Both the position numbers and the translations under genes were made by a program. Below, piece after piece: positions 1-6,892 of a DNA stretch of 8,263 nucleotides (within the stretch, counting starts at the first letter, position 1; the number at the start of each line of letters is the position of its first letter). This stretch comes from Bifidobacterium breve (GTDB lineage: Bacteria > Actinomycetota > Acidimicrobiia > Acidimicrobiales > Ilumatobacteraceae). Under the pieces are notes generated by a model. It made no database searches. It was given only the letters and a program-made list of their open reading frames with translations, and was not told the DNA's origin. The DNA is taken from assembly GCA_945896935.1 (NCBI GenBank), contig CAMDER010000076.1:1-8263 (forward strand), in the 5' to 3' direction.

Positions 1-682
1 GCATACCTGCAATGAGTGGATCATCAATGCAAACAACCACTGGTCCTCGTATCCCTAATAAATACTGCTGGAACCCTGAAACGATTCCTTGCAGATCCCC
101 GTATTGGTCAAGATGATCTGAGTCGACATTTGTGAGTATCGACGCCGCCAAAGGCAACTCAAGATGAGTTCCATCGCTCTCATCGGCCTCGACGATCGTC
201 CACGAAGATCCTGTCCACCTTGCCCCGACTCCTTCATCAAGTACATCGCCACCAACAACAAAGTTCGGGTCGAGCCCAGCTTCAGCAAAAATACAAACCA
301 ACAATGATGTCGTCGTTGTCTTGCCGTGTGTTCCGGCCACTGCAACTGATGGCCTCATTGCGCAAATAGATGCGAGCATCGCCCCTCGAGTCAGGACCTG
401 TACACCACTTTGTTCTGCTTCAACTAACTCAATATTTGACCGAGGAATCGCAGTTGAGGCGGTCACCGCATCACACCCGTGGACGACCGACTTGTCGTGG
501 CCAATATTGATCTCTATCCCCAGACCAGACAACCGATCGATGACATCGGAATTCTTGATATCACTTCCAGAAACCTCGTGACCCATTTGCACGAGACAAG
601 TTGCAATCGCGCTCATACCAGGACCGCCAACACCAACGACATGCAGGCGTAAATGTTCATTCAAGTCGAGAACGTCACTCAT
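1..682 (-). CDS. murC: UDP-N-acetylmuramate--L-alanine ligase MurC (partial, N-terminal 227 residues)
   Basis: This cytoplasmic Mur ligase joins L-Ala to UDP-MurNAc using ATP, the first peptide-stem step of peptidoglycan synthesis. The frame is open from the ATG at 682 to the left edge, so the C-terminal part (about half of a usual 450-490 aa MurC) is outside the window. Visible motifs by residue: the UDP-substrate Rossmann motif GVGGPGMS (17-24), STAIP (76-80), the ATP-binding loop AGTHGKTTT (116-124) with the MurC-typical GTHGKT, EADESDGT (165-172), and TNVDSDHLDQY (184-194) of the central domain. These separate it from the MurD and MurE paralogues nearby. The start overlaps the murG stop by 4 nt (ATGA). 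No SD sequence is visible upstream and a short hairpin sits there instead, so initiation probably depends on murG translation. Identity is clear; only the 3' part is unseen. Confidence 0.96.
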   Translation of the reverse strand, partial: MSDVLDLNEHLRLHVVGVGGPGMSAIATCLVQMGHEVSGSDIKNSDVIDRLSGLGIEINIGHDKSVVHGCDAVTASTAIPRSNIELVEAEQSGVQVLTRGAMLASICAMRPSVAVAGTHGKTTTTSLLVCIFAEAGLDPNFVVGGDVLDEGVGARWTGSSWTIVEADESDGTHLELPLAASILTNVDSDHLDQYGDLQGIVSGFQQYLLGIRGPVVVCIDDPLIAGM

Positions 683-1803
683 ACGTTGCGACCATTCGCA
701 ACATCTTGAATGACGGCGGCAATCGTACCTTGGCGATTTACCTCACCAATCTCAAATGCTCTCGCTGAGATTCGTTGCAGCTTTTCTGAATCAGATCGAA
801 GTTCACGAATGATTTTTTGCAGATCAATCGCAACATGTTCTTCGGCTAACAATATCGCCGCCCCATTTTCTGAAAGGTAACGCACGTTGGCTGTTTGATG
901 GTCATCTGCTGCGCCTTTCCACGGAATCAAAATTGCGGGGACTCCGGTCGCTGCCACATCGGCGATTGTTCCTGCTCCTCCACGCCCAATGAGCAAGTCA
1001 ACACTGGCATAAATATCAGCCATATTTTCTTCATAAGCAACAACTTGGTATGTCATGGCGACTTCTGAGTGAGCGATCGGATTCACGTACGACTTCATAA
1101 ATCGTGGCCCCACGACATGTCGAAGAGCCATCTGCGAATCATCTTTAAATTCTTTCACGAACTCGCTCACTGCGTTATTCAGCATGAGCGAACCAAGTGA
1201 TCCTCCGATCACTCCAATAAAAAAAGCGCCTTCAGGAATACCGAGGCGCTGCCGCGCAGCGCTTCGATCATGCACTCGATCAATGTTTCGAATGACTCGC
1301 CGAACTGGAGCACCAGTCATGACGGCTCGACGAAGTTCACTTGATGGAAAAGCGACAGCAGTTGCCTGGGCAAATCGCGATGTCAATTTGCTTGATCGTC
1401 CAGGGATTCGGTCGTAGCTGACCACCACAATTGGAATATCCAATTTTCGTGCTGCCAATACTGCGGGCAAACTTGCGTAGCCGCCGACACTGACGACTAC
1501 TTTCGGCAATTCGTCTTTGAATAGAACGACGGCGCGGCGACGCGCCTTGAGCAAGCGTGGCAGGAAGGAAAAATTGTTTCGCAATGCCTTCACCGAGAAA
1601 CTTCTCTGCAGCCCAACTACATCAAAAAAGGAATGGCGAATCCCAAGGGGCGCAATGAGTTCAGTCTCAATACCCCTTTGGGCGCCGGTGTAATAAATCT
1701 GTTGGAGGTCGATTCCTGCATCAACCAGCGACTCAGCAATCGCAATTGCTGGCAGAACATGTCCCGAAGTTCCACCCCCTGCGATCACCGCAAACGTCGT
1801 CAT
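679..1803 (-). CDS. murG: UDP-GlcNAc:lipid I N-acetylglucosaminyltransferase MurG
   Basis: This peripheral membrane GT-B enzyme of the cytoplasmic face transfers GlcNAc from UDP-GlcNAc to lipid I, giving lipid II. The product is 374 aa, normal for the family. N-terminal domain: GGGTSGHVLP (9-18) with the conserved His15, and GGYASLP (107-113). C-terminal donor domain: TGAPVR (163-168), GGSLGS (200-205), RGGAGT (274-279) and DDHQTAN (300-306). Oddities: the usual HEQN stretch before Pro-Gly is replaced by VSYD (128-131), the usual Asn after it is Ser138, GTGGH has become GTSGH, and Asp282 replaces the usual Glu that contacts the UDP ribose (Glu269 in E. coli). The start is the ATG at 1803, overlapping the ftsW stop by 4 nt. 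The frame stays open further upstream, but only across ftsW codons, and the conserved N-terminus begins right at this ATG. No SD sequence is visible. MurG is preferred over other GT-B enzymes because of the motif set and the context. Confidence 0.95.
   Translation of the reverse strand: MTTFAVIAGGGTSGHVLPAIAIAESLVDAGIDLQQIYYTGAQRGIETELIAPLGIRHSFFDVVGLQRSFSVKALRNNFSFLPRLLKARRRAVVLFKDELPKVVVSVGGYASLPAVLAARKLDIPIVVVSYDRIPGRSSKLTSRFAQATAVAFPSSELRRAVMTGAPVRRVIRNIDRVHDRSAARQRLGIPEGAFFIGVIGGSLGSLMLNNAVSEFVKEFKDDSQMALRHVVGPRFMKSYVNPIAHSEVAMTYQVVAYEENMADIYASVDLLIGRGGAGTIADVAATGVPAILIPWKGAADDHQTANVRYLSENGAAILLAEEHVAIDLQKIIRELRSDSEKLQRISARAFEIGEVNRQGTIAAVIQDVANGRNV
685..702 (-). promoter_or_regulatory. 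Hairpin just upstream of the murC start
   Basis: A perfect 7-bp inverted repeat (GTTGCGA / TCGCAAC on either strand) encloses a 4-base loop. In the mRNA it lies in the last murG codons and ends 2 nt before the murC AUG at 682, where an SD sequence would be expected and none is seen. The likely effect is to block independent initiation at murC until ribosomes finishing murG open it. There is no U-tract after it, so it is not a terminator. The structure is seen; the role is inferred. Confidence 0.45.
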
Positions 1804-3029
1804 CGCGGACGGCGAGCTACGTTCATCAATAATCCGCAGGCCACCATTGAGACAATAAGCGATGAGCCACCAAAAGAGATGAATGGCAAGGTGAGCCCAG
1901 TCACGGGCAACAGACCAACAACACCACCAATGTTGATGACAATCTGAATCAGGAACCAAGCCGAGATTCCGCCAGCCATCAGCATGCCGAAACGATGGCG
2001 ACACGACAGAGCCACCTGCAGACCGAAATAGATCAAGAAGGCGAAGAGCGTGACCAGCCCAATGACCCCGAGTAGACCCATTTCTTCAGCCAAAATTGCA
2101 AAGATGAAGTCGCTATGAGCCAAGGGAACATAGCCCCACTTACCACTTCCTGCACCGATTCCTGTGCCCGTCAACCCACCGTTCGACAAACTAATGAGCG
2201 CTTGATACACCTGATAACTATCGCTCTCACGTAATGCCTCGAGATTCATAAACGATGTAAAGCGCGACATTTTGTCTGGACTCATTTTCAGGTAGATCGT
2301 TCCAAAAACTGCCGAAACTAAACCAAGGCCCGCCATCGGACGCAATGGAGCACCTGCCAGAAAAAGAATGGAAGCCGCAATCCCCAACATCACGATGCAT
2401 GAACCAATATCGCTCTGAATGATTGACAAGCCTGCGCCCAAACCGACAATGCCCAAGAATGGGAACATCGTGCGATTGAGAGTTCCCATTTCTTTGTCGC
2501 GACGGGCCAGTAAGTCCGCTCCATAGATGATGATAAACAGCTTCATAAATTCAGACGGTTGAAGTTTTTGGTCACCAAATTGGACCCACGCGCGAGCACC
2601 ATTGACGCTCGTTCCAAATTTCGGAATGAATGCCATCAACATCAACCCAATGCCAATCCATGGAAGAATTTTGGCGAGGTGCCGCAAGTAATCCAGACGA
2701 AACACATAGGCCGTGAACATTCCTAGTCCGCCGGCTGCTGCCATAGTTGCTTGACGAATAAACATCTTCCATGGTGAACCACCGTTATGAAACGACGTGA
2801 TTGACGAAGCCGATAAAACCATCACCAAACCAAAGAGAACCAAAGTGATCGACACGGCAAGAATCATGTAGAAGCCAAGTGGCTTGGGGTCACGACTGAC
2901 ATCTTCACGAAAACGTGAACGGATTTTGCCTTGTCCCGCACGAGCCATTTGAGCACGTTCGTATGCAAGTCGTCGACGATCAGAAATTTCTTTCGGTCGG
3001 CGAGTTTGCCGTTGTATAGCTACGGTCAT
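1800..3029 (-). CDS. ftsW: SEDS-family septal peptidoglycan polymerase FtsW
   Basis: This integral membrane SEDS protein polymerises lipid II into glycan strands at the septum together with its cognate class B PBP, here most likely the FtsI encoded at the right edge. The product is 409 aa. A basic, cytoplasmic-looking tail (1-50) is followed by about ten hydrophobic segments (roughly 51-76, 90-110, 119-136, 157-175, 188-203, 206-225, 231-248, 308-340, 350-372, 382-405). Family motifs: QPSE (157-160), QSDIGS (205-210), SNGGLTGTGIG (282-292), AHSDFIFA (304-311) with the Asp307 expected to be essential, GLLPVTGLTLPF (372-383) and SFGGSS (385-390). The start is the ATG at 3029, overlapping the murD stop by 4 nt and preceded by AAGGAG at 7-nt spacing. 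A longer reading to 3134 only adds low-complexity Arg/Ser/Phe residues encoded over murD. The protein ends right after the last membrane segment. RodA is the alternative, but the dcw location between murD and murG supports FtsW. Confidence 0.94.
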   Translation of the reverse strand: MTVAIQRQTRRPKEISDRRRLAYERAQMARAGQGKIRSRFREDVSRDPKPLGFYMILAVSITLVLFGLVMVLSASSITSFHNGGSPWKMFIRQATMAAAGGLGMFTAYVFRLDYLRHLAKILPWIGIGLMLMAFIPKFGTSVNGARAWVQFGDQKLQPSEFMKLFIIIYGADLLARRDKEMGTLNRTMFPFLGIVGLGAGLSIIQSDIGSCIVMLGIAASILFLAGAPLRPMAGLGLVSAVFGTIYLKMSPDKMSRFTSFMNLEALRESDSYQVYQALISLSNGGLTGTGIGAGSGKWGYVPLAHSDFIFAILAEEMGLLGVIGLVTLFAFLIYFGLQVALSCRHRFGMLMAGGISAWFLIQIVINIGGVVGLLPVTGLTLPFISFGGSSLIVSMVACGLLMNVARRPR

Positions 3030-4396
3030 TTGATGACTCCTTCTGAACGAACTGAAGAAAGATGATCTGAAGAAAGATACTGACGAACGAGACCGGCAAA
3101 GTGATCTCCGCGTTCTGTGTAACCCCCGTACCAATCAAAACTGGTACATCCGGGTGAAAGCAGGACAACATCGCCGGCCGAAGCCAGGCGAGCTGCTTGC
3201 TCGACCGCAGCCAACATGGAATCGGCCACTACTACCGGCTTCAGACCAGCAAATATTTGCGCAATCAATTCAGCCGAATCACCGATTGCAATAACCGATT
3301 TCACGCGCGATGCTTCAACCGCGATTTGTGCAAGATCTAATCCCTTATTGCGCCCACCAGCAATAAGTACAACTGAATCAAACCCGCGCAATGCCGTAAC
3401 AACTGCGTGAGGAGAAGTCGCTTTAGAATCGTCAAACCAACGAACGCCTGCGCTTTCGCCAATGAATTCGATCCGATGGTGAGGTGCCGTATATGTACTT
3501 AACGCTGTCGCTGCATCGGACGTGGTTGCTAGACCCGACTCAATGCACAACGCGCTTGCAACAAGCGCATTCGAAACATCGTGAGGCAGGGCTCGTCGCA
3601 AATCTGACAAAGACATGATCGCACCTTGTGGTCCAGTCAGCATCCCATCAACATTGCGATAATCGCCCGATCCGCCGACAACTCGGCGCCGACACGAAGC
3701 AACCTGTAAATGCTTCAGAACTTCGACCTCACCAGAAACACCGATCGCAGTGTCGGTCGGTCGGACATTGCGCCAAATGCGCGCCTTTGACGCTTCATAG
3801 GTACTCATTGATGTGTGCCAATCAAGATGATCAGAATCAAAGTTCAACCAAGCAGAGGCCTCTGCACGAAAACTTTCAATAAAGGCCAATCGAAACGAGG
3901 ACGCTTCAACTACGAATGAATCAACTTCCATATCAAGCGCATCAACAAGTGGTACCTCGGTATTCCCGCAAGCAATTGTCTTGCGTCCGGCGGATTGCAA
4001 AATTGCCTCGGCCATCGTCACAGTCGTGGTTTTGCCATCGGTTCCGGTCACAGCCACTATTGGTCGCGCTCCACCGACTCGCCGAGATTCCCATTCGTAG
4101 GCAATATCGAGTTCGGTCTTTAAATCTTTGTGTTGCAAAACTGCTTCGTTGATCACTGGGTGAGTTTCTGGAATCCCGGGAGCAGGAGCGACGTATGAGG
4201 AGCTCGCTACCAAGTCCCGCAGAACATTTCCTGTAGGGGCGGTGACAACATCAATTCCAAGCTTGCGCAATTCGATTTGCTTTGATTCGTCGAGGCGATC
4301 ATCGGCAGCGATGACATCAATATTTCGGCGGAGCATAAAATTGATTGTTGCGACACCCGCAACACCAACACCGTAAACAAGAACTGGTTTGCTCAT
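3026..4396 (-). CDS. murD: UDP-N-acetylmuramoyl-L-alanine--D-glutamate ligase MurD
   Basis: This cytoplasmic Mur ligase adds D-Glu to UDP-MurNAc-L-Ala with ATP. The product is 456 aa, normal length. Order of domains: UDP-binding Rossmann region with GVGVAGVA (9-16) and PGIPETHP (73-80); central ATPase domain with GTDGKTTT (118-125), EASSFRL (164-170), DSDHLDWH (187-194) and Lys204, the likely carbamylated lysine in SKARI; C-terminal domain with PHHR (305-308), DDSKATS (322-328), AGGRNKG (346-352) and LLSPGCTSFDWY (412-423), the last being typical of MurD. Odd residues: the ATP loop has Asp where the family usually has Asn (GTNGK), Arg replaces Gln in SSFQL, and Ser328 replaces the usual Asn of DSKATN. 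The start at 4396 overlaps the mraY stop (ATGA), and no SD sequence is visible. Near the 3' end a 15-bp tandem repeat encodes LSSDH-LSSVR. Confidence 0.96.
   Translation of the reverse strand: MSKPVLVYGVGVAGVATINFMLRRNIDVIAADDRLDESKQIELRKLGIDVVTAPTGNVLRDLVASSSYVAPAPGIPETHPVINEAVLQHKDLKTELDIAYEWESRRVGGARPIVAVTGTDGKTTTVTMAEAILQSAGRKTIACGNTEVPLVDALDMEVDSFVVEASSFRLAFIESFRAEASAWLNFDSDHLDWHTSMSTYEASKARIWRNVRPTDTAIGVSGEVEVLKHLQVASCRRRVVGGSGDYRNVDGMLTGPQGAIMSLSDLRRALPHDVSNALVASALCIESGLATTSDAATALSTYTAPHHRIEFIGESAGVRWFDDSKATSPHAVVTALRGFDSVVLIAGGRNKGLDLAQIAVEASRVKSVIAIGDSAELIAQIFAGLKPVVVADSMLAAVEQAARLASAGDVVLLSPGCTSFDWYGGYTERGDHFAGLVRQYLSSDHLSSVRSEGVIK
3037..3042 (-). promoter_or_regulatory. Shine-Dalgarno sequence of ftsW
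   Basis: The minus strand reads AAGGAG followed by seven bases and then the ftsW ATG at 3029. It lies inside the last murD codons. This is the strongest ribosome binding site in the window and it fixes the ftsW start at 3029 rather than at the longer open reading to 3134. Confidence 0.75.
3049..3078 (-). repeat. 15-bp tandem direct repeat in the 3' end of murD
   Basis: Two adjacent 15-base units (3049-3063 and 3064-3078) share a 12-base identical core (plus-strand CTGAAGAAAGAT, at 3052-3063 and 3067-3078). They encode the pentapeptide repeat LSSDH-LSSVR at MurD residues 441-450, past the conserved C-terminal domain and just upstream of the ftsW SD. This looks like a small in-frame duplication that the protein tail tolerates. 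Confidence 0.7.
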
Positions 4397-5463
4397 GGGA
4401 GGATCGCGTCACTCATTCGGGTGAAGTCACCGATGAAAAGAGCCAAAGAACCCGCGACGCAAATGCCGCCGATAATCCAAAAACGAATGATGACTGTGGT
4501 TTCGGGCCAACCAATCAATTCAAAATGGTGGTGAATTGGTGTCATGCGGAAGAAACGTCGAGTACGGCCAGATGCTTTGAAGATCACCATCTGAATCGCG
4601 ACGGAGCCAGCCTCCATAACATTGACACCGCAAATCAACGGCAAGAGAAAGTGGGTGTTCGTCGCGACGGCGAGCAGTCCAAGTGCAGCACCAATTCCCA
4701 GCGCTCCAACGTCGCCCATAAAGATTCTGGCCGGAGCCGCATTCCACCACAAGAAACCTCCACACGCTCCAGCGAAAGCAGCAGACAAGACTGCGAGGTC
4801 AAGAGGATTGACCGTGCCTCCCGCTAGTACACCGTATAACTCGGGATTTCTAAAAGACCAGTAGCCGATGATGGTGAAGGCCAAAAATCCAAAGAGAGCC
4901 GATCCGCCGGCCAGGCCATCAAGCCCATCGGTGACGTTCACAGCATTGGTCGTTGCCCACATCATGCCCGCTGTCCATACGACCCAGAGCCACCACGGAA
5001 TTTCCCAACCTGGCAAGTCATAGCGGGTGAACGACAATGTTTCAGAAATATCAGTTGCGGCCGCCAACCACCAGGTGATTGCACACGCCATGGCGAAGGT
5101 GATGTAGCCCTTCTTCTTCCAAAAGATTCCTCGATTGTGACCTTTGTTGACTTTGATGACGTCATCGAGAAGGCCCATCGCGGCCATCGCCAAAATGCCA
5201 ACCCAAATAATTAAAGCCTGATTAGAAAATGCCAGCCCATCACGAAGATGAGCGACAATCCAACCGACCATCGCTGAAGAAACAATTGCCAGCCCACCCA
5301 TAGTGGGTGTTCCTGACTTCTTTTGATGATGCTCTGGGCCATGGTCTTCCTTGCCCAAAATTGGCTGTCCTTTGCCACGATTGCGAAAAAAGGAAATGAG
5401 AAAACGACTTCCCAGCAACGAAAAGAACATGGCCGTTGCTCCAGCAATCATGACGGCGATCAT
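4393..5463 (-). CDS. mraY: Phospho-MurNAc-pentapeptide transferase MraY
   Basis: This polytopic membrane enzyme transfers phospho-MurNAc-peptide from UDP to undecaprenyl phosphate, forming lipid I. The product is 356 aa, typical of the family, with about ten hydrophobic segments. Signature residues: GTPTMGG (51-57), LLDD (98-101, the paired Mg-site aspartates), the NVTDGLDGLAGG block (176-187), RIFMGDVGALG (246-256) containing the third key Asp251, and MTPIHHHFE (307-315) with the triple histidine loop followed by GWPE. This set distinguishes MraY from WecA/TagO relatives, which lack the HHH-containing end loop. The start is the ATG at 5463, overlapping the murE stop by 4 nt, with GAGGA seven bases upstream. 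Its end overlaps murD by 4 nt. The usual upstream neighbour murF is not here, because murE is directly upstream. No signs of transfer or damage are visible. Confidence 0.97.
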   Translation of the reverse strand: MIAVMIAGATAMFFSLLGSRFLISFFRNRGKGQPILGKEDHGPEHHQKKSGTPTMGGLAIVSSAMVGWIVAHLRDGLAFSNQALIIWVGILAMAAMGLLDDVIKVNKGHNRGIFWKKKGYITFAMACAITWWLAAATDISETLSFTRYDLPGWEIPWWLWVVWTAGMMWATTNAVNVTDGLDGLAGGSALFGFLAFTIIGYWSFRNPELYGVLAGGTVNPLDLAVLSAAFAGACGGFLWWNAAPARIFMGDVGALGIGAALGLLAVATNTHFLLPLICGVNVMEAGSVAIQMVIFKASGRTRRFFRMTPIHHHFELIGWPETTVIIRFWIIGGICVAGSLALFIGDFTRMSDAILP

Positions 5464-6890
5464 GCGAGAGTCCTCAACATTTCTAACGCAACCATGCGGT
5501 CATCAAAAGGATAATTTTCGGTGCCAATTGTTTGACTCACTTCATGTCCTTTACCAGCAATGAGAACAACATCTCCGGAACGGGCATTATTGATGGCTCG
5601 TTGAATAGCTCGACGGCGATCAACATCAGTCGACAACAATCGATGTCGCATGTGATCTGGAATACCCGCGATGATTGACGACATAATCGCCTCAGGATCT
5701 TCTGAACGCGGATTATCTGAGGTAACGATCACGACATCTGCCAGAGAAACAGCAATCTCGCCCATAATCGGTCGCTTCATTTTGTCGCGATCTCCACCGC
5801 ATCCAAAAACCAAAATCACTCTTGACTCAGGAGATGATGCACGAACAGAACGCAAAACCTCGGCGAGTCCATCAGGCGTATGGGCAAAGTCAACGAGGAC
5901 AACAAAATCTTGCCCACCTTCAACTTGTTCAAAACGGCCTGGAACTGCAGGGGCCGATTCAAGTCCGTTCACGATGTCATCAATGGTGACACCGATTTCA
6001 CGAGCTGTCGTCGCAGCTGCGAGAGAGTTCATCACATTGACATTTCCGCCAATACCAACTCGAATCGTACGACCGCTCCAGGAATATTGATGAGTTGTGG
6101 CAGAAACTTGCAAATCATCAACATCGCTCATAGAAAACGGCACTATTGAAATCTGGGATTCGCGGAGAATACGTTGCCCGCATACATCATCAGCATTGAC
6201 GACACCCACCGAAGTGAACTCGTGAGCAAACAGTCGAGCCTTGGTCTGAAAATAGTTTTCTTCTGACCCGTGGAAATCTAAATGATCACGTCCGAGGTTT
6301 GTGAAAACACAGGCTGCGAAAGAGGTCCCGTTGACGCGCCCAAGTGACAGCGCATGAGACGAAACTTCCATGGCCACAGCACGAGTTCCATGAGCAACCA
6401 TTTCAGAGAAGTTGCGCTGCAAATCAGCTGCCTCGGGCGTCGTGAAAGTTCCACTCAACGTGCCAATGACCTCAGTTTGCATGCCAGAGGCCTTCAAAAT
6501 AGACGCAAGCAAATGTGCAGTCGTCGTTTTGCCATTAGTACCAGTGATTCCAACAAGAGATAAATGTCGTGAGGGATTTCCATATAGCTCGGCAGCCGCA
6601 AAGCCAACGCAGGTCCGAGGTTCATCAACGATGATTTGGGGGATTTCTTTTGAAATATCGCCGATCTCACGTTGTACAAGCAACGCCACGGCCCCACGTT
6701 CAACTGCTGCCGCAGCAAAATCATGGCCATCAAATTTTTCGCCCTTGATACAGCAAAAAAGTGAGCCGACACGAACCTGGTGCGAATCATGAGTCATTGA
6801 ACTGACGATGACGTCAGGGGTCCCGTTCAATAAACGCGGCGCCGAGACAGCACACGCACTCATTATTTCCTCAACCCGACGTTGCGCCAT
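5460..6890 (-). CDS. murE: UDP-MurNAc-L-Ala-D-Glu--2,6-diaminopimelate ligase MurE
   Basis: This cytoplasmic Mur ligase adds the third stem residue. DNPR at 392-395 is the established signature for meso-diaminopimelate rather than L-Lys. The 476-aa product is a normal single MurE and not a MurE-MurF fusion. Motifs: HDSHQVRVGSLFCCIKG (34-50) of the UDP-binding domain, GTNGKTT (117-123), TTPEAADL (150-157), MEVSSHAL (174-181), NLGRDHLDFH (198-207), the probable carbamylated Lys217 in QTKARLF, VDFAHTPDGL (333-342), FGCGGDRDKMKRP (362-374) and GKGHE (446-450). Start choice: the ATG at 6890 lies 2 nt after the ftsI stop with a weak AGGCGG in front. An in-frame ATG at 6863 has a better GAGGA but would remove the first nine residues (MAQRRVEEI), most of a predicted N-terminal helix that seems to match other MurE proteins. 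A TTG at 6911 would overlap ftsI and is less likely. The stop overlaps mraY (ATGA). Confidence 0.95.
   Translation of the reverse strand: MAQRRVEEIMSACAVSAPRLLNGTPDVIVSSMTHDSHQVRVGSLFCCIKGEKFDGHDFAAAAVERGAVALLVQREIGDISKEIPQIIVDEPRTCVGFAAAELYGNPSRHLSLVGITGTNGKTTTAHLLASILKASGMQTEVIGTLSGTFTTPEAADLQRNFSEMVAHGTRAVAMEVSSHALSLGRVNGTSFAACVFTNLGRDHLDFHGSEENYFQTKARLFAHEFTSVGVVNADDVCGQRILRESQISIVPFSMSDVDDLQVSATTHQYSWSGRTIRVGIGGNVNVMNSLAAATTAREIGVTIDDIVNGLESAPAVPGRFEQVEGGQDFVVLVDFAHTPDGLAEVLRSVRASSPESRVILVFGCGGDRDKMKRPIMGEIAVSLADVVIVTSDNPRSEDPEAIMSSIIAGIPDHMRHRLLSTDVDRRRAIQRAINNARSGDVVLIAGKGHEVSQTIGTENYPFDDRMVALEMLRTLA
5471..5475 (-). promoter_or_regulatory. Shine-Dalgarno sequence of mraY
   Basis: The minus strand reads GAGGA with a seven-base spacer before the mraY ATG at 5463, inside the final murE codons. 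It supports the start that overlaps the murE stop. Confidence 0.65.
6868..6872 (-). promoter_or_regulatory. Possible Shine-Dalgarno for an alternative internal murE start at 6863
   Basis: The minus strand reads GAGGAAATAATG: GAGGA with a four-base spacer before an in-frame ATG at 6863. It is a better match than the AGGCGG (6897-6902) in front of the chosen ATG at 6890. It may serve as a second start giving a 467-aa MurE, or it may be chance. Confidence 0.35.
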
Positions 6891-6892
6891 GT

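Noticed and set aside
55..345. 96-codon minus-strand open frame inside murC
   Set aside because: It is a frame-shifted shadow. The frame starting at 682 encodes all the MurC motifs, including the ATP loop, across the same bases.
685..702. Rho-independent terminator between murG and murC
   Set aside because: The stem is short, has no U-tract and lies inside murG codons immediately before the murC start.
1804..2004. 67-residue N-terminal extension of MurG
   Set aside because: The extension is encoded wholly over ftsW, is Trp/Cys/His-rich and unlike any MurG N-terminus. The conserved GGGTSGH block begins eight residues after the ATG at 1803.
3030..3134. 35-residue N-terminal extension of FtsW
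   Set aside because: It lies over murD, reads as Arg/Ser/Phe low complexity, and the ATG at 3029 has a strong SD and the ATGA overlap.
4345..4827. 160-codon plus-strand open frame antisense to mraY and the murD start
   Set aside because: It lies entirely over strongly supported genes on the other strand, its product is a low-hydrophobicity mix of Asn/Arg/Ser/Asp with no recognisable motif, and there is no SD or space of its own.
5671..6090. 139-codon plus-strand open frame antisense to murE
   Set aside because: It is a mirror of murE codons, with Ser/Thr/Arg-rich sequence and no motif. The murE reading has the full set of ligase motifs.
6412..6792. 126-codon plus-strand open frame antisense to the murE 5' part
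   Set aside because: Same reason: it overlaps conserved murE domain code and shows no independent coding evidence.
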